Source: Vibrio amylolyticus (GTDB lineage Bacteria; Pseudomonadota; Gammaproteobacteria; Enterobacterales; Vibrionaceae). From it: a stretch of 64,000 bases of DNA. The notes below the pieces were generated by a model. It was not told the origin of the DNA. It saw only the letters and a list, made by a program, of their open reading frames with translations, and searched no databases. This document shows positions 18,183-28,294 of the stretch, in pieces. Both the position numbers and the translations under genes were made by a program. How positions within the stretch are numbered: position 1 is the first letter of the stretch; each line of letters starts with the position of its first letter. The stretch is taken from NCBI RefSeq assembly GCF_023145695.1, contig NZ_JAJHVV010000006.1:248001-312000 (forward strand), given 5' to 3'.

Positions 18183-19628
18183 ATGGAAAAAGAAGTAAAG
18201 AGCTTAAAACAAGTGAAAGCCGCGATTATTGGCGGGGGGGTTTCTGGCTCAACTGCAGCGGTTCATTTAAGCGAGTTAGGTATTTCTGTAGCACTTCTTG
18301 AAAAAGGCGACAGCTTAGTTAACGGCCCCCCTATTTGCCACTTGCACGCGGGTGGTAATTTGTATCGTGAAATCTCATCCAAACAGTGCTTGGAGCTTTT
18401 AGAGCAATCGATAACAACCGTTCGACTTTTTCCTCATACGGTAAATCGTCGACCTACCGTAATTGCGACTCCAATGGCTGATAGTGGAGACCCCGAACAA
18501 GTACTTAATCGACTAGACGATATAAAACATTGCTATGAGGCGTTAATCGCTCAAGATGGTCGAAATGAAGTGTTAGGAAAGCCGTGCAATTATTTCAAGT
18601 CTTACACGAAATCAGACTTACTTCACCTACAGAGTAGGGCTCAACCCTCTAGTCCTGAATCATTTGATGATTGGATCATTCCTTTTGCTCAACATGCAAA
18701 TCTTGATTCATTGAAATATCCAGTCATTGCCGTACAAGAATATGGATGGAGCGTGTTTCGTTTAGCCGCGAGTGCAGCACTTATCCTTGATAAAGTCGCT
18801 ACTTGTGAGGTGATGACAAATTCAGCCTTAATTAGAGCACAATATGATGAGTTAGGTTGGCTTTTGACGTATCAAGATAGCCATGGTGAACCGCAGCAGA
18901 TTCGAGCCGAGTATCTGATCAATGCATGTGGTTATCAGACGGGTTCAGTGGATGACGAAGCAGACTACTCTAGAGACCGTATGGTCGAATTTAAGGCGGC
19001 TTACCTAACAAAGTGGGATTCATGTAATCAAGAGTGGCCTGAGGTAATCTTTCATGGGCCGAGAGGCACGCCACAAGGTATGGCGCAGTTAACACCTTAT
19101 GCTAACGGTGTATTTCAACTGCATGGTATGACAGAAGATATTACTCTATTTAAAGATGGCTTAGTGTCCTCTACGCGCAGTTCTGCGCAACCAGTATTAC
19201 CGTCTCGACTACTAGGTAAGATAAGCAGTGGTTGGCCTGATGAGGTTATGTCTGAACGAACGTCGAAAGCGATTCATCACATGGGGCAGTTTATTCCCTC
19301 TTTTGATAACGCAAAGATGGTTGCAAAACCTCTGTTCGGAGCGCAGCAAATCCCAGGTAATGATGCAACTTTACGGTCAACTGATGTGAGTTTTGAGTCT
19401 CAAAATTATGCTCGGATTGAAGTTGTAAAAGGATCTTCAGCATTAGAAGCGGCAAAAAAATTGGTGAGTCATTGGCAATTGTCGTTGCCTAATAATGACA
19501 GCATAGAGGAGCAACACCCTGTATCGCTTTCATTGGATTACCAACAAGTTGAAGAGAAAGCCAGACAATTGGCCGACGAACGTGCTTACCCACAAGAGCT
19601 TGCTTTAAGAACCGGGAGCGTTCAGTAA
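18183..19628 (+). CDS. FAD-dependent oxidoreductase
   Basis: About 481 residues. A Rossmann FAD/NAD motif starts near residue 12 (AAIIGGGVSGSTAAVHLSEL) and ends in an acidic tail (LLEKGD). A second nucleotide-contact segment is EYLINACGYQTGS. It belongs to the broad DAO/flavin oxidoreductase group; I cannot name the substrate. Two in-frame ATGs (18174 and 18183) precede the motif and neither has a good ribosome site. It converges on pxpC with only 18 bp between stops, so a shared role with 5-oxoproline metabolism is possible but unproven. Confidence 0.75.
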   Translation: MEKEVKSLKQVKAAIIGGGVSGSTAAVHLSELGISVALLEKGDSLVNGPPICHLHAGGNLYREISSKQCLELLEQSITTVRLFPHTVNRRPTVIATPMADSGDPEQVLNRLDDIKHCYEALIAQDGRNEVLGKPCNYFKSYTKSDLLHLQSRAQPSSPESFDDWIIPFAQHANLDSLKYPVIAVQEYGWSVFRLAASAALILDKVATCEVMTNSALIRAQYDELGWLLTYQDSHGEPQQIRAEYLINACGYQTGSVDDEADYSRDRMVEFKAAYLTKWDSCNQEWPEVIFHGPRGTPQGMAQLTPYANGVFQLHGMTEDITLFKDGLVSSTRSSAQPVLPSRLLGKISSGWPDEVMSERTSKAIHHMGQFIPSFDNAKMVAKPLFGAQQIPGNDATLRSTDVSFESQNYARIEVVKGSSALEAAKKLVSHWQLSLPNNDSIEEQHPVSLSLDYQQVEEKARQLADERAYPQELALRTGSVQ

Positions 19629-19646
19629 ATTCATGCGAGCATAGCG

Positions 19647-20585
19647 TTAGTAACCGAAAAAACGAGCCCATTGACACCATACGTCTTGTAATCCCGCTAA
19701 GTCCCCTTTAATAAACTGAACGGCTTGACCCGGCCTAGCTTGAGCTAGGCGGGGGAGGTCTATTCGAGCGACACAGCCAAGTTTTGGATATCCACCTATC
19801 GTTTGTCTATCATTGAGTAAAATAATAGGTTCACCGCTAGGGGGAACTTGAATAGATCCTAGAGCAATGCCTTCACTTAGGATATCGCCTTTTGGTGGCG
19901 GGATTTTTCCACCAGTAAGTCGATAACCCATACGGTCAATGTATTGGCTAACAGAAAATGGCTGTTGATAAAAACGCGTAATTGATTCTGATGAGAAATT
20001 GGCAAATTGATAGCTTTCAATCACTCTAAGCTTAAGTGGTAAATTGTAATTCGGTGTAAATCTGAAAGTGAGCGACAATGGCTTCAATTGCTGGTGGTGT
20101 GGTGAAAATGAGAGGATTTCGCCCCCTTTTAGTGGCAAACCATTCTGTGTGAGACCTCCTAGCTTATCTCTTGTTACACTGGAGCAACTACCTAGTTGTG
20201 GAGAAACGTTAAAACCACCCACGACAGCCAAATAGGATCTCAGACCATTCTTTGCTAAACCAAACTTCAGGGTTTGCCCCTGATAAGCATTGAAAGTACT
20301 CCAGTTGTTAATCGGAACGCCATTTAACGTTACACCTAAATCTCCACCTGTAATGGCAAGCGTGCAAGGTTGTAGTACCTCATATTCTGCTTGGCCTAAC
20401 GTTATCTCAATCGTGGCACAATTGACGGGATTACCTAGTAGGTAGTTAGCCCAGCTATACGCATAGTCATCAACTGGACCACCTTGCGTCACGCCTAGGT
20501 GACTATAACCAAAGCGGCCATAATCTTGTATAAGACTCAATTGACCAGGCTTAACAACTTTTAGGCCTTTTTTATCAATATCCAT
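19647..20585 (-). CDS. pxpC: 5-oxoprolinase subunit C (PxpC / KipA-like)
   Basis: 312-residue biotin-dependent carboxyltransferase-like protein of the KipA family. Family landmarks: QDYGRFGYSHLGVTQGGPVDDYAYSWAN split over the N-terminus, CTLAITGGDLGV, and a C-terminal GYPKLGCVARIDLP. With PxpA and PxpB it hydrolyses 5-oxoproline to glutamate using ATP, clearing a damaging by-product. It is last in the pxpABC operon, and its ATG overlaps the pxpB stop by one base (TAATG), consistent with coupled translation. Confidence 0.9.
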   Translation of the reverse strand: MDIDKKGLKVVKPGQLSLIQDYGRFGYSHLGVTQGGPVDDYAYSWANYLLGNPVNCATIEITLGQAEYEVLQPCTLAITGGDLGVTLNGVPINNWSTFNAYQGQTLKFGLAKNGLRSYLAVVGGFNVSPQLGSCSSVTRDKLGGLTQNGLPLKGGEILSFSPHHQQLKPLSLTFRFTPNYNLPLKLRVIESYQFANFSSESITRFYQQPFSVSQYIDRMGYRLTGGKIPPPKGDILSEGIALGSIQVPPSGEPIILLNDRQTIGGYPKLGCVARIDLPRLAQARPGQAVQFIKGDLAGLQDVWCQWARFFGY

Positions 20586-21316
20586 TAAACGTCCTTACCG
20601 GGTATTACTCCCCCAAGAGAGAGAAAGGCTTCTTTTGACACCGATTTAAACCTAACTATCGAACCGATTGAAAAGGGCGTCATAGGCTGCTCAAGAGGGT
20701 TGTATAGAGGAATTGGACAATTTCCAATGATATTCCATCCACCTGGTGATTGATTAGGGTAAACTGCGGTTTGATTGTTGGCAATTGCAATACTCCCTTT
20801 AGCAACGGACACACGAGGAGTATCAAGACGGGGCTTTTGAAGTGTTGAGTGGACACTCGTCAAAAATGCAAAACCGGGTGCAAATCCAATGGCAGATACT
20901 GTATAGGTTTGTTGGGTATGGAGTTCGATGATCTGTTTCAAACTTAACCCATCATTGAAGTAACGGTAAAGATCGGGCCCTGTTGATTCGTCATAAAATG
21001 CAGGAAGGACAATCGACTCTTTTTCGGGAAAAGGGCTTGCTTCAAGCCTTTTAAGGGTTTGTTCGATCGACTGAATTAAGTTTGCAAGTGACACTCTATG
21101 GGGAAGGTAGTCGACCAAAATAGTCCGGTAAGACGGTGTGATATTCATAATCCAATCAGAGTGGGACTCTAGGATAGCGGTGGCGCACGCGCCGATCTGT
21201 AATGAGAGTGATTTTGATGACTCACAATCAAAACTGACTAATACAGAGCACTCTGCAACGGGGTCAATGGAACAATTCAAAACTAACTCCGACTTATAAA
21301 AGGCTAGGTGTTTCAA
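20585..21316 (-). CDS. pxpB: 5-oxoprolinase subunit B (PxpB / KipI-like)
   Basis: 243 residues, KipI-type allophanate hydrolase subunit 1 fold. Diagnostic segments are VSAIGFAPGFAFLT, PRVSVAKGSIAIANNQTAVYP and SPGGWNIIGNCPI. It works with PxpA and PxpC on 5-oxoproline. The apparent start is a TTG that overlaps the pxpA stop (TTGA), so its translation is likely coupled to pxpA. N-terminal about 30 residues (YKSELVLNCSIDPVAE) are not typical, and the true start could lie a few codons in. Confidence 0.88.
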   Translation of the reverse strand: MKHLAFYKSELVLNCSIDPVAECSVLVSFDCESSKSLSLQIGACATAILESHSDWIMNITPSYRTILVDYLPHRVSLANLIQSIEQTLKRLEASPFPEKESIVLPAFYDESTGPDLYRYFNDGLSLKQIIELHTQQTYTVSAIGFAPGFAFLTSVHSTLQKPRLDTPRVSVAKGSIAIANNQTAVYPNQSPGGWNIIGNCPIPLYNPLEQPMTPFSIGSIVRFKSVSKEAFLSLGGVIPGKDV

Positions 21317-22065
21317 CGATTTGATTTGCCCTTGAGAAAAGTGGAAATCTCTTGGATCAGTTGAATTGAATCATCGTTGTCGCCATGAACACAAATGGTA
21401 TCGGCTTCAATAGGAATAATGAAACCGTCTAGTGTGGTGACTCTTTGGTAGTCGACGATTTGTTTTAATTGGCTAAGTATGTCATCTCGATGCGTTAACA
21501 CTGAGCCCTCTATTGTCCTTGGTGCAAGTAACCCGTTAGCGAGATAAGCCCTATCTATAAAGGCTTCAAAAAGTAGCGGTACATCGAAGCGATCGGCGAT
21601 TTCTAGTTTTTCATCATCTTGTTGGGAAGCGAGAGTCATCAGAGGAACACGAAAGCAAGAGACCGCATCAATTACTGCTTCGAAAATACGATGGTCAGTT
21701 TGCATGTCATTATATAAAGCACCGTGAGGTTTGACGTACTTAAGTTCACTATTTTTACTCTCACAAAGTGCCTTGATAGCGCCAATTTGGTAAATAAGTA
21801 AATTCGATAGCTGCTGTGGTTCAAAGACCATTGAACGCCTACCGAAACCTGCAATATCGGGGTAACTAGGGTGCGCCCCAATTTTTACGTGATGTTTCAA
21901 GGCTAAATCAATGGTTTGACTCATAATCTCAGGATCGGATGCATGAAAACCACAGGCGATATTAGCCATATTGATATACGGCATTACCTTTTCATCTGAA
22001 CCCATTTTCCAGGCGCCGTAGCTCTCACCCATGTCACAATTCAAGGTAATTGTTGTTTGTCCCAT
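21313..22065 (-). CDS. pxpA: 5-oxoprolinase subunit A (PxpA, LamB/YcsF family)
   Basis: 250 residues. First gene of the pxpABC operon. Conserved family blocks are LNCDMGESYGAWKMG, NIACGFHASDPEIM, IGAHPSYPDIAGFGRR, YVKPHGALYNDM, EAFIDRAY and ICVHGDN near the end. The conserved Asp/His residues are thought to form the 5-oxoproline ring-opening site. About 270 bp separates it from galE, which is divergent; its promoter should be in that gap. Confidence 0.93.
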   Translation of the reverse strand: MGQTTITLNCDMGESYGAWKMGSDEKVMPYINMANIACGFHASDPEIMSQTIDLALKHHVKIGAHPSYPDIAGFGRRSMVFEPQQLSNLLIYQIGAIKALCESKNSELKYVKPHGALYNDMQTDHRIFEAVIDAVSCFRVPLMTLASQQDDEKLEIADRFDVPLLFEAFIDRAYLANGLLAPRTIEGSVLTHRDDILSQLKQIVDYQRVTTLDGFIIPIEADTICVHGDNDDSIQLIQEISTFLKGKSNR

Positions 22066-22225
22066 ATTTTACCTAGCCCATAGAGTCATCCTTTGACTCC
22101 ATCTCATAGTGAATGGATTTAATCATAAGTAAATATAAGTCAAATAACGGTGATGAGCCTTTTATTTTATGAAAAGAACAAAAGTTAAGAAGGTCACTAA
22201 AATTGCTTGTGAGGTCTATACTTCG

Positions 22226-22254
22226 TTGTATATGCGAGAAAAAAATCGTATATA
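22226..22254 (+). promoter_or_regulatory. Candidate sigma-70 promoter of galE
   Basis: TTGTAT and TATATA are separated by 17 bp, about 80 bp upstream of the galE ATG. The spacer contains a run of seven A. This is a motif match by eye only. Confidence 0.35.
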
Positions 22255-22336
22255 CTGAGGGAAAATTACATTGAATGACGTAAAGTATTCAAACATTTAC
22301 AACTCTCATAAGTAAAGAACTTAAAGGATTGATGAG

Positions 22337-23353
22337 ATGAACGTTTTAGTAACAGGTGGCATGGGTTACATCGGGAGCCATACATGTATTCAAATGATTC
22401 AGTCTGGTATGACCCCAGTTATTTTTGACAACTTGTACAACAGTAAAAGTAGCGTTTTAGACTGTATTGAAAAAGTATCAGGTACGCGTCCTGTTTTCAT
22501 TAATGGAGATATTCGCGATAAATCATTACTGATTAAAGTAATGAAAGAGCACGATATTGAAAACGTTATTCATTTCGCGGGTTTGAAAGCGGTCGGTGAA
22601 TCTGTTGAAAAACCACTTGAATACTACGACAACAACGTTAACGGAACATTGGTTTTAGTTGATGCAATGCGAGAAGCCAATGTTAAGAGCCTAGTATTTA
22701 GTTCATCTGCAACGGTCTACGGCGACCCTGCTTCTGTGCCAATTACTGAAGACTTTCCGACCAGTGCGACGAACCCTTATGGTCGCAGCAAACTTATGGT
22801 AGAAGAGTGTTTAACGGATTTTCAAAAAGCGAATTCAGACTGGAGTATTACGTTACTTCGCTACTTTAACCCTGTTGGTTCACATCCAACAGGTGAGCTT
22901 GGCGAAGATCCACAAGGCATCCCGAATAATCTAATGCCATTTGTTTCTCAAGTGGCTGTAGGCCGCCGCGAATTCCTTTCGGTATTTGGTAATGATTACC
23001 CGACTCCCGATGGTACTGGAATCAGAGATTATATTCATGTTATGGACTTATCAGATGGCCATGTCGCTGCGCTTGAGAAAGTGGGCGCTAAGCATGGATT
23101 ACATATCTATAACCTAGGGACAGGCAATGGATATAGCGTGCTAGATATGGTTAAAGCCTTTGAAAGTGCGTCAGGTAAGCCGGTGCCTTATAAAGTCGTT
23201 GCTCGTCGTGCTGGCGATATCGCAGAGTGCTGGGCAGACCCAGCTAAAGCGGTCACAGAGCTAGGATGGAAAGCCGAACGAACGCTTGAAGAGATGACGC
23301 AGGACACTTGGCGTTGGCAATCATCAAACCCGCAAGGTTATCCAAGCGAGTAG
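22337..23353 (+). CDS. galE: UDP-glucose 4-epimerase
   Basis: Interconverts UDP-glucose and UDP-galactose for galactose use and for surface polysaccharide. 338 residues, the standard length. The NAD-binding motif is VTGGMGYIGSHTC at residue 4. The catalytic Ser/Thr, Tyr and Lys are in FSSSATVYG and the YGRSKLMVEE motif. AAAGGA precedes the ATG. It stands alone with a strong terminator. No other gal genes are nearby, so it is more likely serving envelope sugars than a Leloir operon here. Confidence 0.95.
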   Translation: MNVLVTGGMGYIGSHTCIQMIQSGMTPVIFDNLYNSKSSVLDCIEKVSGTRPVFINGDIRDKSLLIKVMKEHDIENVIHFAGLKAVGESVEKPLEYYDNNVNGTLVLVDAMREANVKSLVFSSSATVYGDPASVPITEDFPTSATNPYGRSKLMVEECLTDFQKANSDWSITLLRYFNPVGSHPTGELGEDPQGIPNNLMPFVSQVAVGRREFLSVFGNDYPTPDGTGIRDYIHVMDLSDGHVAALEKVGAKHGLHIYNLGTGNGYSVLDMVKAFESASGKPVPYKVVARRAGDIAECWADPAKAVTELGWKAERTLEEMTQDTWRWQSSNPQGYPSE

Positions 23354-23412
23354 TAGTTGTTTACAGACATTTTAAACACTCTATTTGATTAGCACTATGT
23401 TTGATTAGACAG

Positions 23413-23441
23413 AAAAAAGCCACCAAATTTGGTGGCTTTTG
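23413..23441. terminator. Intrinsic terminator after galE
   Basis: AAAAAAGCCACC-AAATTT-GGTGGCTTTT; a perfect stem with A and T tracts on either side, so it can also serve the convergent nap operon. Confidence 0.9.
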
Positions 23442-23467
23442 TTTGGATGATATCTAGAGGGTGATAA

Positions 23468-23602
23468 TTAGACTTCTTTATCTGAACCCAATGACAGTAA
23501 CCAAATACAGACGGCTGCAACTCCGGCAAAACCTGCGAGGATGATCACTGGCATTGCGCTGTAGCCCAGAATATGCCAAATAGCAGATTCAAGTGTACTC
23601 AT
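23468..23602 (-). CDS. 44-residue single-pass membrane protein of the nap operon (TIGR02808 type)
   Basis: I translated this short gene by hand. ATG 23602 has a strong AAGGAG site eight bases upstream, and the frame ends at TAA 23468. The product has one hydrophobic segment (PVIILAGFAGVAAVCIWLL) and a short charged tail ending DKEV. A family of very short one-helix proteins (TIGR02808) is known beside periplasmic nitrate reductase genes in Vibrio and Photobacterium, and this fits in size, content and place, 14 bp after napC. Its role is unknown; a link to NapC or quinol handling is a guess. Confidence 0.85.
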   Translation of the reverse strand: MSTLESAIWHILGYSAMPVIILAGFAGVAAVCIWLLSLGSDKEV

Positions 23603-23616
23603 ATTCTGACTCCTTA

Positions 23617-24189
23617 TTACCAGCCTTCAACACCATGCATGTCTGGCAGTTTGTGTGCGATTCCTTTGTGACAATCTACACAAGTCTTCTCTCCGGACGC
23701 TAAAGCAGTAGAGTGCTGTTTGGCACTACGAGAATTTTGCTCTGAGAAGTCCATGAATTCAAATTCGTGACAGTTACGACACTCTAAAGAATCATTTTCC
23801 TTAAGTCGTTGCCACTCTCGGTTAGCAAGGTAGCCCCGTTTCGCTTCAAATTTTTCTTGTGTGTTTATCGTGCCCATAAAGTGGGCAACCAACTCTTTCG
23901 AAGCCTGAACTTTCCGGATTATCTTATCTGACCATTCATGTGGTACGTGACAGTCAGAACAGATTGCACGAACACCGGAACGGTTAGAGTAGTGTATTGT
24001 CTCTTGGATCTCTTTAACGATAGGCGCGTGACAACCAGAACAGAACTCTTCTGTATTTGTTGCTTCCATACCCGTGTTAAATGCCCCCCAAAACAGTAAG
24101 CCACCAGCAAAGCCCATGAATAAAACAACGCCAACGGCGGCTTTACTAGGGCTTGATAGGCGCTTCCAAAACGCTTTAAGTAATTTCAT
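23617..24189 (-). CDS. napC: NapC, tetraheme c-type cytochrome (quinol dehydrogenase)
   Basis: 190 residues. One N-terminal membrane anchor (about 18-38, AAVGVVLFMGFAGGLLFWG) is followed by four CxxCH haem sites: CSGCH, CSDCH, CRNCH and CVDCH. NapC oxidises quinol in the inner membrane and passes electrons to NapB and NapA in the periplasm. It is near the end of the nap operon, 30 bp after napB. Confidence 0.95.
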   Translation of the reverse strand: MKLLKAFWKRLSSPSKAAVGVVLFMGFAGGLLFWGAFNTGMEATNTEEFCSGCHAPIVKEIQETIHYSNRSGVRAICSDCHVPHEWSDKIIRKVQASKELVAHFMGTINTQEKFEAKRGYLANREWQRLKENDSLECRNCHEFEFMDFSEQNSRSAKQHSTALASGEKTCVDCHKGIAHKLPDMHGVEGW

Positions 24190-24219
24190 ATAATAGCCTC
24201 TCTTTCACTCCGGCTACGA

Positions 24220-24675
24220 TTAGCGTAACGAGTCAACAGGTTTAAATTCATTCTCAACTAGCGGCTTCGCTGCTGCTTGAGGAACGTGACACTGAAGACA
24301 GAAGTAACGACGAGGTGATACATCTGCAAGTACTGCGTCTTCTCGGTTGACATAGTGAGTCACACTGATTTTTGTTGCGCCCATTTCTTTCGCATTCTTC
24401 CAGCTATGACACGCTAAACATTTATTGGCATTCAGTGAAACTTCGTAGCCTCTGATTGAGTGGGGAACAAGAGGTGGCTGATAAACGAATTCGCTATCTA
24501 ATACTTGTTCTTTTGGAAACTTCTTAAAATCGTCAGCTGGACGAGTTGCTTCAAGTTCACTTACACCACGAAGTGACTCAACACCACCGATACCACCCGG
24601 GTTATCAATTTCTGCTTGAGCGACACCAGTTAATAAAACACCAACTGACAATAGAGCTGTAATCAGTTTTTTCAT
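24220..24675 (-). CDS. napB: NapB, diheme cytochrome c subunit of nitrate reductase
   Basis: 151 residues with a signal peptide (MKKLITALLSVGVLLTGVAQA) and two haem sites, CLACH and CLQCH. Family landmarks include VPHSIRGYEVSLNAN and RRYFCLQCHVPQ. It transfers electrons from NapC to NapA in the periplasm. It follows napA after an 84-bp gap. Confidence 0.95.
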   Translation of the reverse strand: MKKLITALLSVGVLLTGVAQAEIDNPGGIGGVESLRGVSELEATRPADDFKKFPKEQVLDSEFVYQPPLVPHSIRGYEVSLNANKCLACHSWKNAKEMGATKISVTHYVNREDAVLADVSPRRYFCLQCHVPQAAAKPLVENEFKPVDSLR

Positions 24676-24759
24676 GTTAATTTCTCCGCCTATTGGCTAA
24701 TCCTTTGATAAGCAGCTGCTTGATATGGAAAACAGCTGCCGTACGTTCATAATTCTCTA

Positions 24760-27249
24760 TTACGCGACTTTAGTGATCTTGACAGGACATTTTTTAAAGT
24801 CTGTCTGTTTAGACAGAGGATCGGTCGCATCTAAGATCAATTTGTTAATGAGAATCCGTGCATCAAAGAATGGTACGAATACCAAGCCTTGTGGTGGACG
24901 ATTTCGGCCACGAGTTTCAACACGAACGCGTACTTCACCACGTTTGTTTTCGATAAGAACTTCGTCACCGCGACGAATACCACGAGCTTTCGCATCTTCA
25001 GGATGGATATAACACAACGCATCTGGAACCGCTTTATACAGCTCTGGTACACGACGAGTCATGGTACCTGTGTGCCAGTGTTCAAGTACACGACCTGTAC
25101 ACATCCAAAGGTCAAACTCTTCATCTGGTGACTCTGGTGGCGCTTCGTATGGTGCAGAAATGATCAGTGCCTTACCATCTGGTTTACCATAGAAGTCCCA
25201 ACCTGAACCTTTCTTAGCGTATGGATCCGCACCTTCTTTGTAACGCCAAAGTGTCTCTTCACCATCAACAACAGGCCAACGTAAACCACGTACTTGGTGA
25301 TAAACATCGTAAGGGGCTAAATCGTGGGCTTTACCGCGACCAAAGGTTGCGTATTCTTCGAATAGACCTTTTTGTACGTAGTAACCGAAGTGGTGTGCAT
25401 CGTCATTGAGTTCACGAGCTTCTTCAATTGGGTACTTGTCAACTTGACCGTTTTCAAACAGCATGTCGTACATTGTTTTGCCACGGTATTGAGGCGCGGC
25501 TGCTAGCATTTCTTCAGTCCATACTTCTTCCATCTTGAAGCGCTTAGAGAACTCCATGATTTGCCATAAGTCAGACTTCGCTTCGCCAACAGTATCGACT
25601 TGTTGGTACCAAGCTTGTGTACGACGTTCTGCGTTACCGTAAGCGCCTTCTTTTTCAATCCACATTGCTGTAGGAAGAATAAGGTCAGCCGCTTGCGCAG
25701 TTGTGGTTGGGTAAGGGTCAGAACACACAATGAAGTTTTCTGGGTTACGGTAGCCCGGAAGACGTTCTTCGTTAATGTTTGGACCAGCTTGAAGGTTGTT
25801 ATTACACATAACCCAGTAAGCGTTTAGTTTACCGTCTTTAAGCATACGGTCTTGAAGTACGGCATGGTAGCCTGGCTTCGGTGGAATAACGCCATCAGGA
25901 ATATCCCAAATTTTCTCAGCAACCTTACGGTGTTTAGGGTTTGCTACAACCATGTCTGCTGGAAGACGGTGTGCAAATGTACCTACCTCACGAGCAGTAC
26001 CACATGCAGACGGTTGACCGGTTAGTGAGAATGGGCTGTTACCTGGAGTAGAAATCTTACCTGTTAGAAGGTGTAGGTTGTAGATTAAGCTGTTAACCCA
26101 CACACCACGAGTATGTTGGTTCGTACCCATTGTCCAAAGTGACATCACTTTGGTGTCTGGATCTGCGTATTGCTTCGCTAATTCAACCAGTTTGTCTTCT
26201 GGTACACCTGACAGTTCAGTAGTGTACTCGGCCGTGTATGGCGCGACAGATTTTTTGTACTCTTCGAATGAGATATCACTCATTGCACCTGAGTTAGCAT
26301 TCTTGGCTTGTTTTTGTAGAGGATCGTCGTCACGCAGACCGTAACCAATGTCAGTTTCAGCTTGCTTGAAGTTTGTGTGTTTATTCACAAAGTCCCAATT
26401 AACCGCATCGTTTTGGATGATGTAGTTAGCAATAAAGTTTGCGATAGCAAGGTCAGATTGTGGTTCGAAAATGTAGCCTGTATCTGCTAACTCAAAAGAA
26501 CGATGGTAGTAAGTCGACATCACGTTAACTTTAACGTGTGGGTGGCTTAAACGGCGATCGGTGATGCGAGTCCATAGTACAGGGTGCATTTCTGCCATGT
26601 TTGAACCCCAAAGCACGAAAGAATCTGCGTGTTCGAAGTCATCGTAACAACCCATAGGCTCATCGATACCAAAGGTACGCATAAATCCTACTACCGCTGA
26701 CGCCATACAGTGGCGAGCGTTAGGGTCAATATTGTTAGAGCGAAGGCCAGCCTTCATCATTTTTGCCGCGGCGTAACCTTCCATTACTGTCCATTGGCCT
26801 GAACCGAACATACCGACACTTGTCGGGCCTTTATCTTTTAATGCTTGCTTCCATTTCTCAGCCATTACATCAAAAGCTTGATCCCAAGACACAGGGGCGA
26901 AGTCGCCATTTTTGTCGTATTTTCCATCTTTCATACGAAGTAAAGGCTGTTCTAAACGATCTTTACCGTACATGATTTTAGATAGAAAGTAGCCTTTAAT
27001 ACAGTTTAGGCCCTTGTTTACTGGTGACTCTGGATCACCTTGGGTAGCAACGACTTTACCGTTTTGAGTACCAACAAGTACAGAACAGCCAGTACCACAA
27101 AAACGACAAGGCGCTTTATCCCATGTTATTTTTGTTTGGTCAGAGCTCGCAATCAGGTTTGTTGCGGTTGCAGGAAGTGTTACGCCTGCAACGGCAGCTG
27201 CTGATGCTGCTGCGTTTGCTTTCACAAACGCACGTCTTGTCATTTTCAT
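24760..27249 (-). CDS. napA: NapA, periplasmic nitrate reductase catalytic subunit
   Basis: 829 residues. Reduces nitrate to nitrite with a bis-MGD molybdenum site and one 4Fe-4S cluster. A twin-arginine signal is present ([20 protein letters not shown]), so it is exported folded. The cluster ligands are in [13 protein letters not shown] and a later GLNCIKG, and the Mo-ligand cysteine is in [14 protein letters not shown] molydopterin-dinucleotide C-terminal domain follows ([15 protein letters not shown]). Its ATG overlaps the napD stop. Confidence 0.97.
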   Translation of the reverse strand: MKMTRRAFVKANAAASAAAVAGVTLPATATNLIASSDQTKITWDKAPCRFCGTGCSVLVGTQNGKVVATQGDPESPVNKGLNCIKGYFLSKIMYGKDRLEQPLLRMKDGKYDKNGDFAPVSWDQAFDVMAEKWKQALKDKGPTSVGMFGSGQWTVMEGYAAAKMMKAGLRSNNIDPNARHCMASAVVGFMRTFGIDEPMGCYDDFEHADSFVLWGSNMAEMHPVLWTRITDRRLSHPHVKVNVMSTYYHRSFELADTGYIFEPQSDLAIANFIANYIIQNDAVNWDFVNKHTNFKQAETDIGYGLRDDDPLQKQAKNANSGAMSDISFEEYKKSVAPYTAEYTTELSGVPEDKLVELAKQYADPDTKVMSLWTMGTNQHTRGVWVNSLIYNLHLLTGKISTPGNSPFSLTGQPSACGTAREVGTFAHRLPADMVVANPKHRKVAEKIWDIPDGVIPPKPGYHAVLQDRMLKDGKLNAYWVMCNNNLQAGPNINEERLPGYRNPENFIVCSDPYPTTTAQAADLILPTAMWIEKEGAYGNAERRTQAWYQQVDTVGEAKSDLWQIMEFSKRFKMEEVWTEEMLAAAPQYRGKTMYDMLFENGQVDKYPIEEARELNDDAHHFGYYVQKGLFEEYATFGRGKAHDLAPYDVYHQVRGLRWPVVDGEETLWRYKEGADPYAKKGSGWDFYGKPDGKALIISAPYEAPPESPDEEFDLWMCTGRVLEHWHTGTMTRRVPELYKAVPDALCYIHPEDAKARGIRRGDEVLIENKRGEVRVRVETRGRNRPPQGLVFVPFFDARILINKLILDATDPLSKQTDFKKCPVKITKVA

Positions 27250-27551
27250 ACTTCACCCTCTGTGTAGGAATGTTGAATTCCAGTGTCTATATCCGTATCG
27301 TCTACGCCTGTTTCAATTTGGTGATACACCAAAACAGTACTTAGAACATTTGGTAAATTGTTAATAGCATCAATGGTATCTGTTACAAATCCTTGGTTTT
27401 CGGTTTCTAAAACCACAATGATTTTTCCTTCTGGGCTATCGCCATATATTTCAGCGTTCTCAAATTCTTCAATTTTCGCTTTAATAGTATTTAGATGCTC
27501 AGGGGCAACATGAACCACTAAACTAGAAATGTGCACTTCGTTTAGTGCCAT
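27246..27551 (-). CDS. napD: NapD, chaperone for NapA maturation
   Basis: 101 residues, cytoplasmic. Starts [20 protein letters not shown], matching the NapD N-terminus, and has the ferredoxin-like fold pattern [18 protein letters not shown]. NapD binds the Tat signal of NapA and holds export until the cofactor is inserted. It overlaps napA by four bases (ATGA) and starts two bases after napF. The C-terminal acidic tail ([12 protein letters not shown]) is longer than in E. coli. Confidence 0.93.
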   Translation of the reverse strand: MALNEVHISSLVVHVAPEHLNTIKAKIEEFENAEIYGDSPEGKIIVVLETENQGFVTDTIDAINNLPNVLSTVLVYHQIETGVDDTDIDTGIQHSYTEGEV

Positions 27552-27553
27552 AG

Positions 27554-28048
27554 TTATCTCTCGTTATTATCGACATTACGTACATTGATTGATGAAGTTG
27601 GGCAGACCGAAACGCATGCGCCACATCCGTTACATTCATCAAGATTTAATTTGGGTTGCGCGACTTTTCCTAATTCAGGTTTAAATTGAATAACCCTTGA
27701 TTCGCAGACTTCACTACAGCTTCGGCATTCAATATTTTTAAAGGCTAAACACTTATCATTAATCACTATTTCAGCACGCCATGGTTCACTGTTTTGCGAT
27801 TCGAACAACGGTTCTGGACATACCTCAGCACATTGGTAACAAAATGTGCACTCGTCGATAGAAAAGTCTAGCGTAGGAAAACCACCTTCACCTTTAATTA
27901 TGATTTTGTTTTCGCAATTTTCGATGCATTTTCCGCAGCGAGTGCAATCATTAACAAAGTTACTACTGCTTTTTAGCCAAGGTAGGCGAAGGGCGTTATC
28001 ATTCACCTTCGTCCTTGAAAATAGTCGTCGTCTTGAAAGGTTTACCAC
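27554..28048 (-). CDS. napF: NapF, ferredoxin-type protein
   Basis: Iron-sulphur protein of the nap operon, thought to act in NapA cluster assembly or electron supply in the cytoplasm. Three or four 4Fe-4S motifs are visible: CTRCGKCIENC, CTFCYQCAEVCP, a CRSCSEVC run and CNGCGACVSVCP. I chose the GTG at 28048 (VVNLSRRRLFSRT) because an AAAGG site lies seven bases upstream, the conserved SRRR start fits, and the length becomes 164 residues, the same as in E. coli. The frame is also open to an ATG at 28105, which has no ribosome site. Confidence 0.9.
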   Translation of the reverse strand: MVNLSRRRLFSRTKVNDNALRLPWLKSSSNFVNDCTRCGKCIENCENKIIIKGEGGFPTLDFSIDECTFCYQCAEVCPEPLFESQNSEPWRAEIVINDKCLAFKNIECRSCSEVCESRVIQFKPELGKVAQPKLNLDECNGCGACVSVCPTSSINVRNVDNNER

Positions 28049-28105
28049 TGTTTTACCTTTGATTTGAGCAATACCCCTTAAGGGTAGTCTATTTTTCTTG
28101 TTCAT

Positions 28106-28294
28106 AAACAGTATTTATCTATACACAAATTGTAGTTTTTGACATATTTGAATAAATACCTAGAAGGGGTTAATTAATGGGTAAATATGTTTTAGATCAA
28201 CAAATTCCGATGAGAGTGATCACATTCTTATAGATGAGCAATTAGAGGAAATTGAATGTGTTGATAAAATACACAATATGCGAAGGGGTGTACT
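28106..28294. promoter_or_regulatory. Divergent nap / narQ control region
   Basis: This 189-bp gap separates the divergently read napF and narQ genes and should hold both promoters. I see a NarP-like 7-2-7 candidate at 28157-28172 (TACCTAG-AA-GGGGTTA, about 11 of 14 consensus positions), the heptamer ATGGGTA at 28178-28184, and one perfect ATCAA half of an FNR site near 28195, but no full FNR palindrome. The sites are suggestive only. Confidence 0.45.

Noticed and set aside
28106..28294. FNR box for napF
   Set aside because: Only one half-site ATCAA is perfect; the left half (ATGTT) does not match, so I list it only as a suggestion.
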